Below are positions 1 through 10,072 of a stretch of 64,000 nucleotides of DNA, piece by piece. How positions within the stretch are numbered: the first letter of the stretch is position 1; each line of letters starts with the position of its first letter. The stretch covers positions 12,992,111-13,056,110 of the forward strand of contig NC_035433.2 in the NCBI RefSeq assembly GCF_002127325.2, given 5' to 3'. The DNA comes from Helianthus annuus (lineage: Eukaryota > Streptophyta > Magnoliopsida > Asterales > Asteraceae). Made by a program: the position numbers and the translations under genes. The notes under the pieces were generated by a model. The model had not been told where the DNA came from and did no database searches. It saw only the letters and a list, made by a program, of their open reading frames with translations.

Positions 1-1666
1 CACATCCTTTCTTCAGACACTTTCTTGCTTTCAGGCAACTAATCATCCTTAACGGCGTCTCACGCTTTTCTCCATGAACAACAATGGTCTCACCATCGTC
101 GGTCGGAATACGAATAACCTTCTCGTGACATACTATCTCTGCCTTGTTCCCGGATAACCAATCCATTCCTACCACCACGTCGAAGCTTCCCAACTGGACT
201 GGTAGTAGATCTAGAGTAAACTCTCGTTCTCCTAATTCAATCACACAGCCTCTGATCACATCATTGGCTTCTACCAATTTTCCATTAGCCAATTCGATTG
301 CGTAGGGAATGTCTAACCTATTAGCGGCTAGCCCAAGTATATTCTTAAATTCTAGTGATATGAAGCTATAGTCGGCACCAGTATCAAACAGAACAGATGC
401 ATAGCGTTGGTTTACAGGGAACGTACCAGTGACAACGTTGGGATCCTGGCGTGCTTCCCGTGCACCGATCTGGAACACCCTTCCACGGGCTTGGTTCAAT
501 CCCGGGCAATCCTTCTTGAAGTGCCCAATGTCACCGCAATGAAAACATCCTAATCTTTTTCCATTTCCCGCACCATCCTCAACTGGCGGGTTGTTTTGAT
601 TGGCAGTTCCGACTTGATTTGCATTATAGCCTCGATTATTCCCTTGTGGGCGATTTCCCAAACCACCACGATTATCGTTTCTATTCATATATCCTCCCTG
701 GCCTCCCCGGCCTGCACTAGCCCAACATGATTCCTTTGAGTGGCCCGGTTTTCCACAAGATTCACAAACTTTCACGTTACAATTGCCAGTATGGTGGCGT
801 TGGCAGTTGTTGCATTTGGGCTGGGTGCCCTGGTACCCTTTCCCTTTCTTGGTACTACCAGCTGATTTTCCTTTCTTTACTGCCATACTGACGCCTTGTT
901 TGAAGTTTGAAAACTTCCTTTTGTTATCTCCTGAGGACTCAACGTGAGTCTCTGTCTTCTTCGCCTTGACTTCATCAAACTTGTTTAAACGAATTGCCTC
1001 CTCAGTGAGAGCCACGCTCAAATCAATGGCTTCCGTAATAGTTGCCGGTTTGGAGGAGGTCACCATGCTAATGATTTGGGGAGCTAATCCCCAAATGAAG
1101 CGCTCAATTCGCTTGTATTCAGGCGTGACCATATAAGGAACCACTTGAGATAGGTCATGAAACCTCTGGACGTATTCTGCAACTTTTGGTCCATCCATCT
1201 TTAGGTGCCAAAATTCAGTCTCCAACCTTTGAATTTCTGCGCGGGAACAGTACTTCTTGCGCATAATCTCTTTCAATTCGGCCCAAGTCAGGGCGTAGGC
1301 GGCAGCTTCGCCTAGTGTTTGTACTTGTAAGTTCCACCAAGATAGGGCTCCGTCTAGAAACAGCCCTGAGATGTAAGTGACCTGGTGGTCGAGCGCACAT
1401 TTGCTCATGCGGATGGTGGAATCAGTCTTCTCTGCCCAGCGAACGAAAGCAACAGCACCACCTGTGCCGTCGAAGTTGATGGGCTTACAGTCCAAGAATT
1501 GTTTGTAGGTGCACCCATGAGGAGGGTTTTGGTTGCCGTTATTGTTCGAGCTACTTCCGCTTGGTCCTCCTTGCGAGGCAGCATACTGAGCAATGGCGCT
1601 AGCGATAAGTTGTTGGAGTTCTTCATGAGTCGTGGGCATCGGCTGCGGTTGACGTCTTGGTGCCAT
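1..1666 (-). CDS. Ty3/gypsy (Tekay-like) gag-protease, element A, partial at window edge
   Basis: A single open frame runs from the ATG at 1666-1664 off the left edge without a stop, about 555 codons. It encodes retrotransposon Gag, which forms the virus-like particle and binds RNA, followed by the aspartic protease that processes the polyprotein. The gag core has the family signature of a Trp-rich helix (ALSWWN near residue 120). Three Cys-rich motifs follow: CNNCQRHHTGNC, CESCGKPGHSKESC and CFHCGDIGHFKKDC. The protease shows LFDTGADYS and, further on, VVGMDWL. The Met begins MAPRRQPQP, a usual start for this clade. RT, RNase H and integrase would lie left of the window. No stop or frameshift is visible, unlike elements B and C, so A may be young. 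Clade assignment is by resemblance. Confidence 0.9.
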   Translation of the reverse strand, partial: MAPRRQPQPMPTTHEELQQLIASAIAQYAASQGGPSGSSSNNNGNQNPPHGCTYKQFLDCKPINFDGTGGAVAFVRWAEKTDSTIRMSKCALDHQVTYISGLFLDGALSWWNLQVQTLGEAAAYALTWAELKEIMRKKYCSRAEIQRLETEFWHLKMDGPKVAEYVQRFHDLSQVVPYMVTPEYKRIERFIWGLAPQIISMVTSSKPATITEAIDLSVALTEEAIRLNKFDEVKAKKTETHVESSGDNKRKFSNFKQGVSMAVKKGKSAGSTKKGKGYQGTQPKCNNCQRHHTGNCNVKVCESCGKPGHSKESCWASAGRGGQGGYMNRNDNRGGLGNRPQGNNRGYNANQVGTANQNNPPVEDGAGNGKRLGCFHCGDIGHFKKDCPGLNQARGRVFQIGAREARQDPNVVTGTFPVNQRYASVLFDTGADYSFISLEFKNILGLAANRLDIPYAIELANGKLVEANDVIRGCVIELGEREFTLDLLPVQLGSFDVVVGMDWLSGNKAEIVCHEKVIRIPTDDGETIVVHGEKRETPLRMISCLKARKCLKKGC

Positions 1667-2158
1667 CTTCTACAGATGCGTACGTTGATTAGGCCATTTT
1701 AACATACGTATATAGTAATAGTAATAGCATATAACATCTCATGTTATCAATATGTTACACACAACATCCCATGTCCCAACATCCCATGTCACAAATATCA
1801 TACACACAACATCCCATGTCCCAACATCCCATGTTGCAAATATCATACTTACAACATCCCATGTCACAAAACATAAATAAGCAATCAAGTGAATCAGATA
1901 TGGTGAGAATACGGCGATTGTTATATATATCGAGACCATAATGTGGTAAGGGTATCAGTACGTCACTGTATCATACAATCACAAATCAAATAGGGGCTAC
2001 ATCACCCCTGTCAAAAACAATATCACATCAGTGTCACATACATCCAGTACATCAACAAATATCAACAAAAATCAGTATCGTCAGATGGTCTCCAAAAATC
2101 TGTGCAATCGCAATCGCGGTCGTCTCACCATCGCCTACCACTACGGTACCAATGAGCC
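1667..2158 (-). other. Spacer between gag and the upstream ORF of element A
   Basis: About 490 bp of element A leader separates the acidic ORF from gag. I see no coding potential. It holds the short tandem repeat described separately. Confidence 0.5.
1741..1871. repeat. Tandem repeat built on ACATCCCATGT in the element A leader
   Basis: The palindrome-like word ACATCCCATGT occurs five times, arranged in about 2.5 units of roughly 57 bp with the spacer CACAAATATCATAC. It lies just upstream of gag on the sense (minus) strand of element A. Confidence 0.85.
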
Positions 2159-3787
2159 CTATGCGGATGGGGGTGGAGGAGGGGGAAAGTGAGTGTAGAG
2201 TAAGCGGCGAAGATGAAGCCAATCCTCCTCCATCGCCTGCTGAGTGCGGATAACGGATGCAATCTGCTGCTCCAAGGTCGTAAGTCGGGCAGCATAGTCA
2301 GGAGGTAATGATCGAAAAGGTTGAAAAGATGAAGATGTCTGACCAAGATATGGACCAAAAGATAGCTGAGCTCTCTCGAGCTCCTGAAGTCGCTGTGTAT
2401 GGGAATCATGCTGATGGACAAAGGACATCAAGACGTCCTCAATGGTATGTCCCATATGGAATGGATGATATGGATCAGTGGGTGGCATCGGTGAGGAAGA
2501 TGACCAAAGCAGTGGCATGCTGGTGGGATCGAACGGTGCTACATGAACAGAAGATGGAACAGGTGTCATCTGAGGCACGAAAGGCATAGGCATCGGTATG
2601 TGCCCAAAGGGGTGGGCTGAAGAGCCCTCTCCAGGCCCTGCTGGAGGTACAAACGGTGGGATCTGAAATGAAAAATCAGTATGATGTGCCTCAGTGTGAA
2701 GTGGTGGAAGCGGTGGAACATCCTCGTCAGCCGGTATCCAACCGTGCTGAGCCTCCTCGTCAGGGGGATCCATATGCTCTGCAAATAGAGCGTGCTCAGG
2801 CTCAATGGGTGCAGGATCAAAAGGAGCAATGACAGGATCAACATGATCGACATGGTGGTCTACAGGGACGTCAGCAATCAAAGGTGGGTCAACAAAAGGA
2901 TCAACAGCATGATCATCAGCTAACAAAGGGACGTCATCAACAGGAAGATCGCCAACTGGCGGGTCAGCCAAAACAGGATCGACAGGAACATCAGCATGCA
3001 CCAAGTCATGCTCATGCACAGGATCGAAAGCAGCTGCCTGCTCTGGGGCTACGGCAGGCTCCGGGTCGTCGAACGCCATGTCAAAGTCAAAATCTAGATC
3101 AATGGGACCGATAGGATCATCAGGGTCCTCCATATGCTCATCCATAGGAATATACTCGATATCATGGTCAGGATCAAATCCTGGAGGGAAAACAGGGTCA
3201 GAATCCTCGATATCATCATGCTCGAAAGCGAAACTCGGAATAGGGGCGGCAGAAGATGCCTGGTCAGGGTCCGAGTCATGAACAAAATGCTGAATGCTCA
3301 CCTCGTGAGACGGAGCAGAAGCCACAGACTCAAAAGAGTCTGGGACTGGTGAGTGGACGGGCGAGTCTCCAGCTGGAACGTCAGCTATCATCAAGAGACC
3401 GCCTGCAGGTAGAGGAGCTACGTCAGGAGCCTCGTCCTCAAATGGCTCGTCCTCGTACAGATCGATGTCGCCATCGGCATCGGCGTCTGGCAAAAGCTCA
3501 TACGCAGGGTAAGAAGCAAGAGGAATCGGAGCTGGAATCACAACAAGGGGAAGATACTCAGCAGGATCGCCATCAATAGGCTCATAGGCACCCTCGGGTA
3601 AAGCGAAGGGCAAGGAGTCATCAGTATGCTCATCAATGCCGTCGGGTAGAGCGAACAGCTGGAAGTCGTCATCATCTGTGCTCGTATAATCTGAGGTATG
3701 CACCTCATGCTCCGATGACACAATGTCATCCGACACCATGGGTAGAGGTCCAGTAGTATCCGAGTCTCCGGTATCTGATGTATCCAT
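2159..3787 (-). CDS. Extra acidic Pro/Asp-rich ORF in the 5' leader of Ty3 element A, function unknown
   Basis: An uninterrupted frame of about 542 codons sits between the PBS and gag of element A, on the same strand. I chose the ATG at 3787-3785 (MDTSDTGDSD); the frame is open a little further upstream but has no other ATG close by. Residues 1 to about 370 are extremely acidic and rich in Asp, Pro, Val and His, with loose DP/VPVD repeats, so probably disordered. A Pro/Met-rich stretch follows (about 380-450). A short predicted coiled coil comes near the end (LTTLEQQIASVIRTQQAMEE), and the protein ends in PPPPPPSA. I recognise no known domain, no Cys-rich knuckle and no membrane segment. Standard Tekay-type elements have no gene here. 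It could be an accessory protein, a captured gene, or a separate N-terminal gag-like module. That it stays open over 1.6 kb argues it was under selection until recently. Confidence 0.7.
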   Translation of the reverse strand: MDTSDTGDSDTTGPLPMVSDDIVSSEHEVHTSDYTSTDDDDFQLFALPDGIDEHTDDSLPFALPEGAYEPIDGDPAEYLPLVVIPAPIPLASYPAYELLPDADADGDIDLYEDEPFEDEAPDVAPLPAGGLLMIADVPAGDSPVHSPVPDSFESVASAPSHEVSIQHFVHDSDPDQASSAAPIPSFAFEHDDIEDSDPVFPPGFDPDHDIEYIPMDEHMEDPDDPIGPIDLDFDFDMAFDDPEPAVAPEQAAAFDPVHEHDLVHADVPVDPVLADPPVGDLPVDDVPLLADDHAVDPFVDPPLIADVPVDHHVDHVDPVIAPFDPAPIEPEHALFAEHMDPPDEEAQHGWIPADEDVPPLPPLHTEAHHTDFSFQIPPFVPPAGPGEGSSAHPFGHIPMPMPFVPQMTPVPSSVHVAPFDPTSMPLLWSSSSPMPPTDPYHPFHMGHTIEDVLMSFVHQHDSHTQRLQELERAQLSFGPYLGQTSSSFQPFRSLPPDYAARLTTLEQQIASVIRTQQAMEEDWLHLRRLLYTHFPPPPPPSA

Positions 3788-4205
3788 GTGTCTGTAACAC
3801 AATCACAGAATAAGCACGAAAATCAGTAAATCAAATAGTCACATAAGTTACCAGATAATAATCACATAATCCACCTAGTCCCACTAGCCTCCCAGCCTCC
3901 CAGACTGTCCTTCCTAGTCTCACTAGCCAACACTCCTAGTCCCACTAGCCTCCCAGCCTCCCAGACTGTCCTTCCTAGTCCCACTAGTCAACACTCCTAG
4001 TCCCACTAGCCAACACTCCTAGTCCCACTAGCCCGAACCTCAGCCTCCCAGACTGAGCCTAGAATAATGAATAAAATGTGCTCAACATTTGTTTGTAAAA
4101 ATTTTGTGGATCTGGACTTAAGTGGTATGTAGAAAAATGTTTTCGTGAGAGCCCTAGTGATCATAGTCTAGACTCAAGAAAGAATCCTAGTTCGCTATGA
4201 TCAGA
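3788..4205 (-). other. Element A leader between PBS and the acidic ORF
   Basis: About 420 bp of noncoding leader. The sequence TTACAG followed by ACACATGG just before the ORF start resembles a 3' splice site, so the ORF could be reached by splicing. This is inference only. Confidence 0.4.
3874..4033. repeat. Short tandem repeat CCTAGTCCCACTAGCC in the element A leader
   Basis: The words CCTAGTCCCACTAGCC and CTCCCAGCCTCCCAGACTG alternate several times in 160 bp directly downstream of the PBS on the sense strand. The unit is C/T rich on the plus strand. Confidence 0.85.
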
Positions 4206-4217
4206 GCTCTGATACCA
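4206..4217 (-). promoter_or_regulatory. Primer binding site of element A
   Basis: The minus strand reads TGGTATCAGAGC, the standard sequence complementary to the 3' end of initiator tRNA-Met, three bases inside the LTR edge at 4221. Confidence 0.9.
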
Positions 4218-4220
4218 AGC

Positions 4221-7200
4221 TGTCACACCCTGGCTTTGCGGAAGCGTGGTTAATTTGTGTGACTTCTTAATACCATAGCTTAATCATAACAAAGCTATAT
4301 GAATTTAAAAACCATGCAAGTCATCCATTAAGTTTTTGAAAACATCATACAATACCAGTGTTTTTAACATGCAACCATAACCTTGTTTAGTAACATTACA
4401 ACTTATAACAAAACATAAACGTGATTTAGGGTTTGTGTCTTGTCCAGGTAAGAGACACAACCCTAAACCCTGATGACTTCATGACCAGTGCAGCGGAAAA
4501 CGTTCCACACCGTGCCAGATCCGTTTAATTTCCTGAAATACATGTGAGTCGAAAAATCAACAATAATGTTGAGCGAGTTCACGTGTAGGTGAGTATGTAA
4601 AACATTTGTGAGTATAAAAATAGTTGTGGTATGTAGCAGTGTAAGAGGACTTGTGATCATCAATGGTTTGCAAGGCCACTGACATATGTGAAGTGCAAAT
4701 AGGGAGACTCAAACCTAGCAGATTTCGCCACAGCAAAGTATGTGGACAAAGTCACCCCACGGTCCGTTTCTAGTTTGGCCGGGGGCTGGGCTCGCTACAC
4801 CCAGATAGATCTACCGCTCCTGTCCCTCGGTCCCTCCATGAGGACTAATGGCCCCATGTTGTTCCTATCCACTCACATGATCGTATAACACCTCCTTACG
4901 TTAAACATACCGTTGTAAAGTACTCGTAAATCATAGTAACATGTATTTCACCCCCGCAGTTAAGTAAACTGAAAACAGTTAGAGAAAAGGGGGACATGAA
5001 CTCACAGTGAATGCGTATCTCTACCAAGTAATCCGAATATCTGAAGCTGTGCAACGACCTACAGGTGCTAATTCTATTAGACGGATGGCCGTGCCTTAGC
5101 TTTATAACTTACATTTTTAGGAGACGGTTAGACAACCGTTTCGTATACATACTTGGTATTTTACTTTCCTTCCCAAGGATGGGGGATTTAAATACATGTG
5201 TATTTATACTATCTCATTAAGTCCCACTTAATATATTTTTATTTCTCACTCCAAAATATAATTATTTTTCTCAAAAATAATATATTTTCTTTTTACATAT
5301 TACTTTCCAAAATAATACGTTGACAACATACGCGTTTGTGAATATTTCCGTAATAAGCGTAAGTTACGTTTTAATGATTAGATGGTAATAGTAATCACCG
5401 TTGTAACTTTTATGCTTGTCGTATAAGCGTTGGTATTATTTTGGGTTTGACAAGTTAGTAAATATCATTTTTACTCTAAAAATAATATTTATACATTTTC
5501 ACAAAATAATCATAAACAGTGTTGTGACAAAATATATTTACCGAATATATATTTATCACGTTTAGTTTTGTGAAAATCCCACCTCCGATTATTTAATAAA
5601 TAAAGTCATGGCGAATATATTTTGTATATATTTCCAATAATAGTTCTAACACTTGTAAATAATTCTAAGTGTTAGATTTAGAAAAATTTCGCCAGAGTTT
5701 CCCCTGTAACTGGAGGTGGCCACGCTTTCAAGCGTATCATTTTCTTTTACAAAATCATTTCAATACTTCCTTTAAATCAACCAATCAATTTCCAACACAA
5801 TCAGCAAGTTTCAACACTTCAAACTTGTCGACTAAAATGTAAAATCGCATTATCACATGAACTTGTAATTTTTCCGAGTGTCGTATTGTAGATCACTTTA
5901 TATTTAGTGGATCTATACATAAGATAACTTAGTCTTGCAAAAACCCCGTTTTTGGAACAAATCACTCTTTACAACTTCTCGACAATTTTTGTAAAAATTG
6001 TTATTTTGTCGGATCTTTCATTTTATAAGTGTTTCTACACTTGTAGTTTATAGAAAACATCCTTTTATCAACATGTTATCCACTTTTATAAAACATGATT
6101 TTCTCGACACCCGGTCCTACGAATATACCACTTGTACATACGTAGATCGGCTCGTTTTAAACACTATTTTGCATGTCAAAACACTTTTACCCAAGTTCAT
6201 GTTTCCCGTGTGGTGGAGTTTCACCTTTTAACCCTTGTACTGCTAGAAACAAGTGTATGTCAAGATTCGGGATCTTAACAAAGTCGGGTTAAACGATGAT
6301 AAGAGCCACCACATCATAGATCGGGCCATAATAACCAACATATTCAAATACTATGACATTTACACGCGTTATGACCTTTTATCCAACGATTTTCATGTTT
6401 TAGTAGACTTTTTAGATTCGAATAGTGGGTTACCGACATTTAACCGATAAAAATCCTTTTAACCACTTTAGACACGATTAAAAATGAGTTTCAAATGTTA
6501 TACCTCTAGCTCGGGGCTAGGGAAGTTCTTTGGCGAAAATGGCGCGGATAAAAGCAAATGCACGAGGTCCTTTAGCTTCCGTTTGCTCCAAGCTTCGTTG
6601 TACGTGATCCCCGACACTAGTGTATGCTTGGAATGGCAAGACCCGAACTCGAAAATGGTGGTGTGAGTGTGGGTGTGTTCGGCCGAGAGAAGGGGAGCAA
6701 GAGGGAGAGAGTGTGTTGTGTTGATGTGTGTGTTTAGTGTGTGTGAGAGGGTGAGTTATTTATAGAGATTTCAAGCCCCTTCGTCCATCGGTTCTCCAAG
6801 CTTTTAGATACCCGCGTAATCTAATAAAATAAACAAAAGTTGTACCATCTAGTTCCATCTCAATGGAACCGGCCCAAGGGGGTGTGGGGTCGCCCGGTTG
6901 GGTCTCGATCGTGCAGTTACAGTTTAGTTTGGTTAAAGTCGGTTACTTTAAGGTCTAACCCCGTTAGTTGTTTAATGTGTTATATTGCGGGTGTTAGGGT
7001 AATCAGGGACCCTAACTGGCTCAGAAAAATACCAATAATAATCGTGGCAATATTTTTATGTTTCGGGTATTGTCCGGTTGTTCGGTCGGATAGGAATCCG
7101 TTAAAGTGCTTAAGATATCCTTTAAGCGTCGTAAGTAATATTTTTAGCGACACAATTTATTCAGCAAAGTGTCGGGAATAATTCCTTGTATTTTGGCACT

Positions 7201-7641
7201 TTATTAATTAGCTAGAAGCTAGTGTGTAAATAAAGGTGCTGTGTTCCGTGTTTAAGGTACGTTTTAGGCACATCCAATCTCTGTATCTTGTTCCTAGAGA
7301 CGCAACTATACAACCCTTGTATCCCTACACACACTATGGGTGTAGTAAAATAATTCTGGCTCATTCAGGCCTTTAGAGGCAGTGTTTGCCTGATGCTGGC
7401 TATATCAGCATGTTTAATAGGTTATCCGTTCAAATGCTACTGTGCTTTTGTGCATCATGTTTGTCACTAAAGTTCAGTAAATAAATAATGTAGTGACGGG
7501 AATTAAAGTATGATGCAGATATGTACAAGTACCAACAATCAAGTAGCAGTTTATCAGAAATCTCAGTTAAGCACAGTAATTAGGCGACAATTAATAGTTA
7601 ATTAAGTCGTACGGATATCTGGTTTTGTGAGGGTTGTCACG
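4221..7641 (-). repeat. 5' LTR of Ty3 element A (about 3.4 kb)
   Basis: The LTR edge next to the PBS begins TGTCACACCC on the plus strand. The far edge is placed at GTTGTCAC(G) near 7640, because the same GTTGTCAC ends the well-delimited LTRs of element C. A TATA-like box lies inside, with a CT-rich transcript start region downstream of it on the minus strand. The second LTR of A is outside the window, so length and edge cannot be checked by pairing. Beyond it the sequence becomes the array-bearing LTR of element B, suggesting A inserted into B's LTR. Confidence 0.65.
6757..6764 (-). promoter_or_regulatory. TATA-like box in LTR A
   Basis: The minus strand reads CTATAAATAACTC, followed by long CT/CA-rich sequence typical of a plant transcript start. 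Confidence 0.55.
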
Positions 7642-8628
7642 TGGGGATGTTCAAAAGGTCGGACAAAGAGGGAAAGGCCATAAACTCGGACCATATGATC
7701 ATTTAAAAGGTCGGACCTCACCTTCTCATATAATACTCGGACCCCTTCAAGTGATTAAAGATCAGACCACATTCATTCATAAAGAATTCGGACCTTATGT
7801 GGACTTAAAGTTCGGACCACATAATGTAAGGGAACCTCGGACTAGATAATCATCACAATCCTCAGACTATATTATGCATAAAGAGGTCGGACTATACTAC
7901 ATTCATGAAATTCGGACATGATAACTTCACAAAAGTTGGACTAGTTAACATCATCGTGCATTTGAACAGTTACGTTTCTACGATTAAAACCCTAATTACA
8001 TATATGCAGAATTCATAAACATTCAATCGATGATTACAAGCAATCATTATGTGAACAATCTTATCGTCATATCACTAATCATTCATCAAAATCTCAATAA
8101 TCAGGATCACATTAACAATTACAGAACATCATATGAAAACTAGGGTTTTCATGAACACATAATCAAGAATTGATACAGTCAACAATCAATTAAACAATAA
8201 GCATTTACCTTGTGTCGATTCTAGAGAAAATGTAGAATCGAAAGTGATGAATAACTTGTCAATGATGATGTGATGATTGCCAGAGAAAACCAAAGAATGA
8301 AAGTACGTGCCTTGTTTCTTGTGTGAGGTTTAGTGAAGAATTAGGGTTAAGTATCATATAAGTTTCACTAATAACTCTACACACCCTTAATTATTATATT
8401 TTACAATAGTACACCATCTCACATCAATTTCACAGTTCCACCACCAAGTTCACCTATTTGACAAGTCTTTCTAAATTAACAAACAACCATACACAAATCA
8501 CACAATACACTTCATTGTATTAAAACGTATACAATTTCATAGCAACTAATCGCACAAATAATTAACTACACAAACAATGAACGTGCAATAAATGCGAAAT
8601 AGAAATCTTGGAAATTCGAGTTGTCACA
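7642..8628 (-). repeat. 3' LTR fragment of Ty3 element B
   Basis: The sequence ends at 8628 in GAGTTGTCACA, matching the end of the paired LTRs of element C, immediately before the duplicated purine-tract region of B. Its layout matches the C LTR in outline: short-motif array, then AT-rich sequence, then a CCCTAATTC-type transcript start region on the minus strand (about 8345). The rest of the LTR would lie beyond element A, left of the window. Confidence 0.65.
7650..7945. repeat. TCGGAC short-motif array in LTR B
   Basis: GGTCGGAC, ACTCGGACC, ATTCGGACC and similar words recur about a dozen times at spacings of roughly 20-30 bp, separated by variable A/T-rich sequence. It occupies the same place in the LTR as the TTGTGCGATC array of element C. 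Confidence 0.8.
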
Positions 8629-8766
8629 TTATCCCCAACTTGAAAGAAATTTCGTCCCGAAATTTAGCATGCGGTTACTGAGGAAGCTAGGTAAGTTGTA
8701 TCGTTTACTGGTTTTCCTGGGGTGTCACATCATCCCCCCGTTGATTTGGAATTTCGTCCCGAAATT
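8621..8766 (-). repeat. Duplicated LTR-edge/purine-tract/palindrome unit of element B
   Basis: TTGTCACAT, a CCCC tract and the palindrome AATTTCGTCCCGAAATT (8648-8664) at the LTR edge are followed about 100 bp further in by TGTCACATC (8723), a CCCCCC tract and the same palindrome (8750-8766). On the minus strand each C tract is a purine tract next to an LTR-end-like sequence. The same double arrangement is present in element C. Confidence 0.8.
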
Positions 8767-10072
8767 CCGCAGTAGGAGCTTCAGCCTCAGTAGTAGTTGC
8801 ATTGGTTTCGAATAACTGGGGATACTTTTCTGTCATCTGGTCTTCGCGTTCCCAGGTGTACTCTGGGCCACGTTTGGAGTTCCAACGAACTCGAACAAGA
8901 GGGATTCTCTTGTTTTTGAGGACCTTAACATCCCGGTCCGTGATTTCAACTGGCTCCTCGACGAACTGCAACCGCTCGTCGATAGTGAGTTCCTTAAAAG
9001 GAACTATGAGGGTCTCATCTGACAGGCACTTCTTCAGATTCGACACGTGAAATACGTTGTGAACTGCACCGAGTTCAGCTGGTAGGTTTAGCTTGTAGGC
9101 CACTTTGCCTATTTTCTCAATGATCTCGAATGGTCCGACATACCGCGGATTTAGTTTGCCCCGCTTGCCAAAACGAACCACACCCTTCCAGGGTGAGACT
9201 TTAAGTAAAACCCGGTCCCCGACCTGAAATTCCAAAGGCTTCCTACGCTTGTCCGCGTAGGCTTTCTGACGGTCGCGTGCTGCCGCCATGCGTTGTCGTA
9301 TCTGTGCAATCTTTTCCGTGGCGTCCACTACAATCTCTGGACCCGTGATTTGACTATCCCCCACCTCTGCCCAACAGAGAGGTGACCGGCATTTACGTCC
9401 GTACAATGCCTCGAATGGAGCGGCTTGTATGCTGGTGTGATAACTGTTATTATACGAAAACTCCACCAAAGGGAGATGCTTTTCCCAGCCGTTACCGAAA
9501 TCAATAACACATGCCCGAAGCATGTCTTCAAGAGTCTGGATTGTTCGCTCAGACTGCCCATCCGTCTGAGGATGATATGCTGTGCTCATGTCTAATCGTG
9601 AGCCAAAAGATTTGTGCATCGCTGGCCATAGCTCTGACATGAATCGTGCATCCCGATCCGAAATGATGGAGGTGGGCACCCCGTGCCTCGAAACAACTTC
9701 TTTAAGGTAAACGTCTGCGAGAGTGGAGAACTTATCCGTTTCCTTTATAGCCAGGAAGTGTGCAGACTTGGTGAGTCGATCCACGATCACCCATATAGTG
9801 TCATTCCCACGCTGGGATCTGGGTAGGCCTGTAACGAAATCCATGGAAATTTCTTCCCATTTCCATTGCGGTATCTTGGGTTGCTGAAGTAGGCCCGCTG
9901 GTTTCTGATACTCCACTTTGACCTTTGCACATGTCAAACACTTGCCGACGTAAGTAGCGATGTGGGCTTTCATGCTAGGCCACCAGTATGTAGTTCTGAT
10001 GTCGTGGTACATTTTATCCGAACCTGGATGTACCGAATAGCGAGACTTATGAGCTTCATCCATCACAAGTTC
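8705..10072 (-). pseudogene. Ty3 (Tekay-like) integrase, element B
   Basis: A frame of about 455 codons that continues from the RT-RNase H frame across one stop at 10073-10075. It encodes integrase, which inserts the cDNA. Visible are the second half of the zinc-binding region (CLTCAKVK), the catalytic core with [17 protein letters not shown] and the DGQSERT box, and the conserved basic [13 protein letters not shown] segment ([14 protein letters not shown]). The C-terminal module is chromodomain-like ([16 protein letters not shown]). Compared with element C the protein is collinear. It ends close to the 3' LTR, as expected for a Tekay-like polyprotein. Confidence 0.85.

Noticed and set aside
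1385..1702. 105-codon plus-strand frame opposite gag
   Set aside because: It is a shadow of the gag frame of element A on the other strand.
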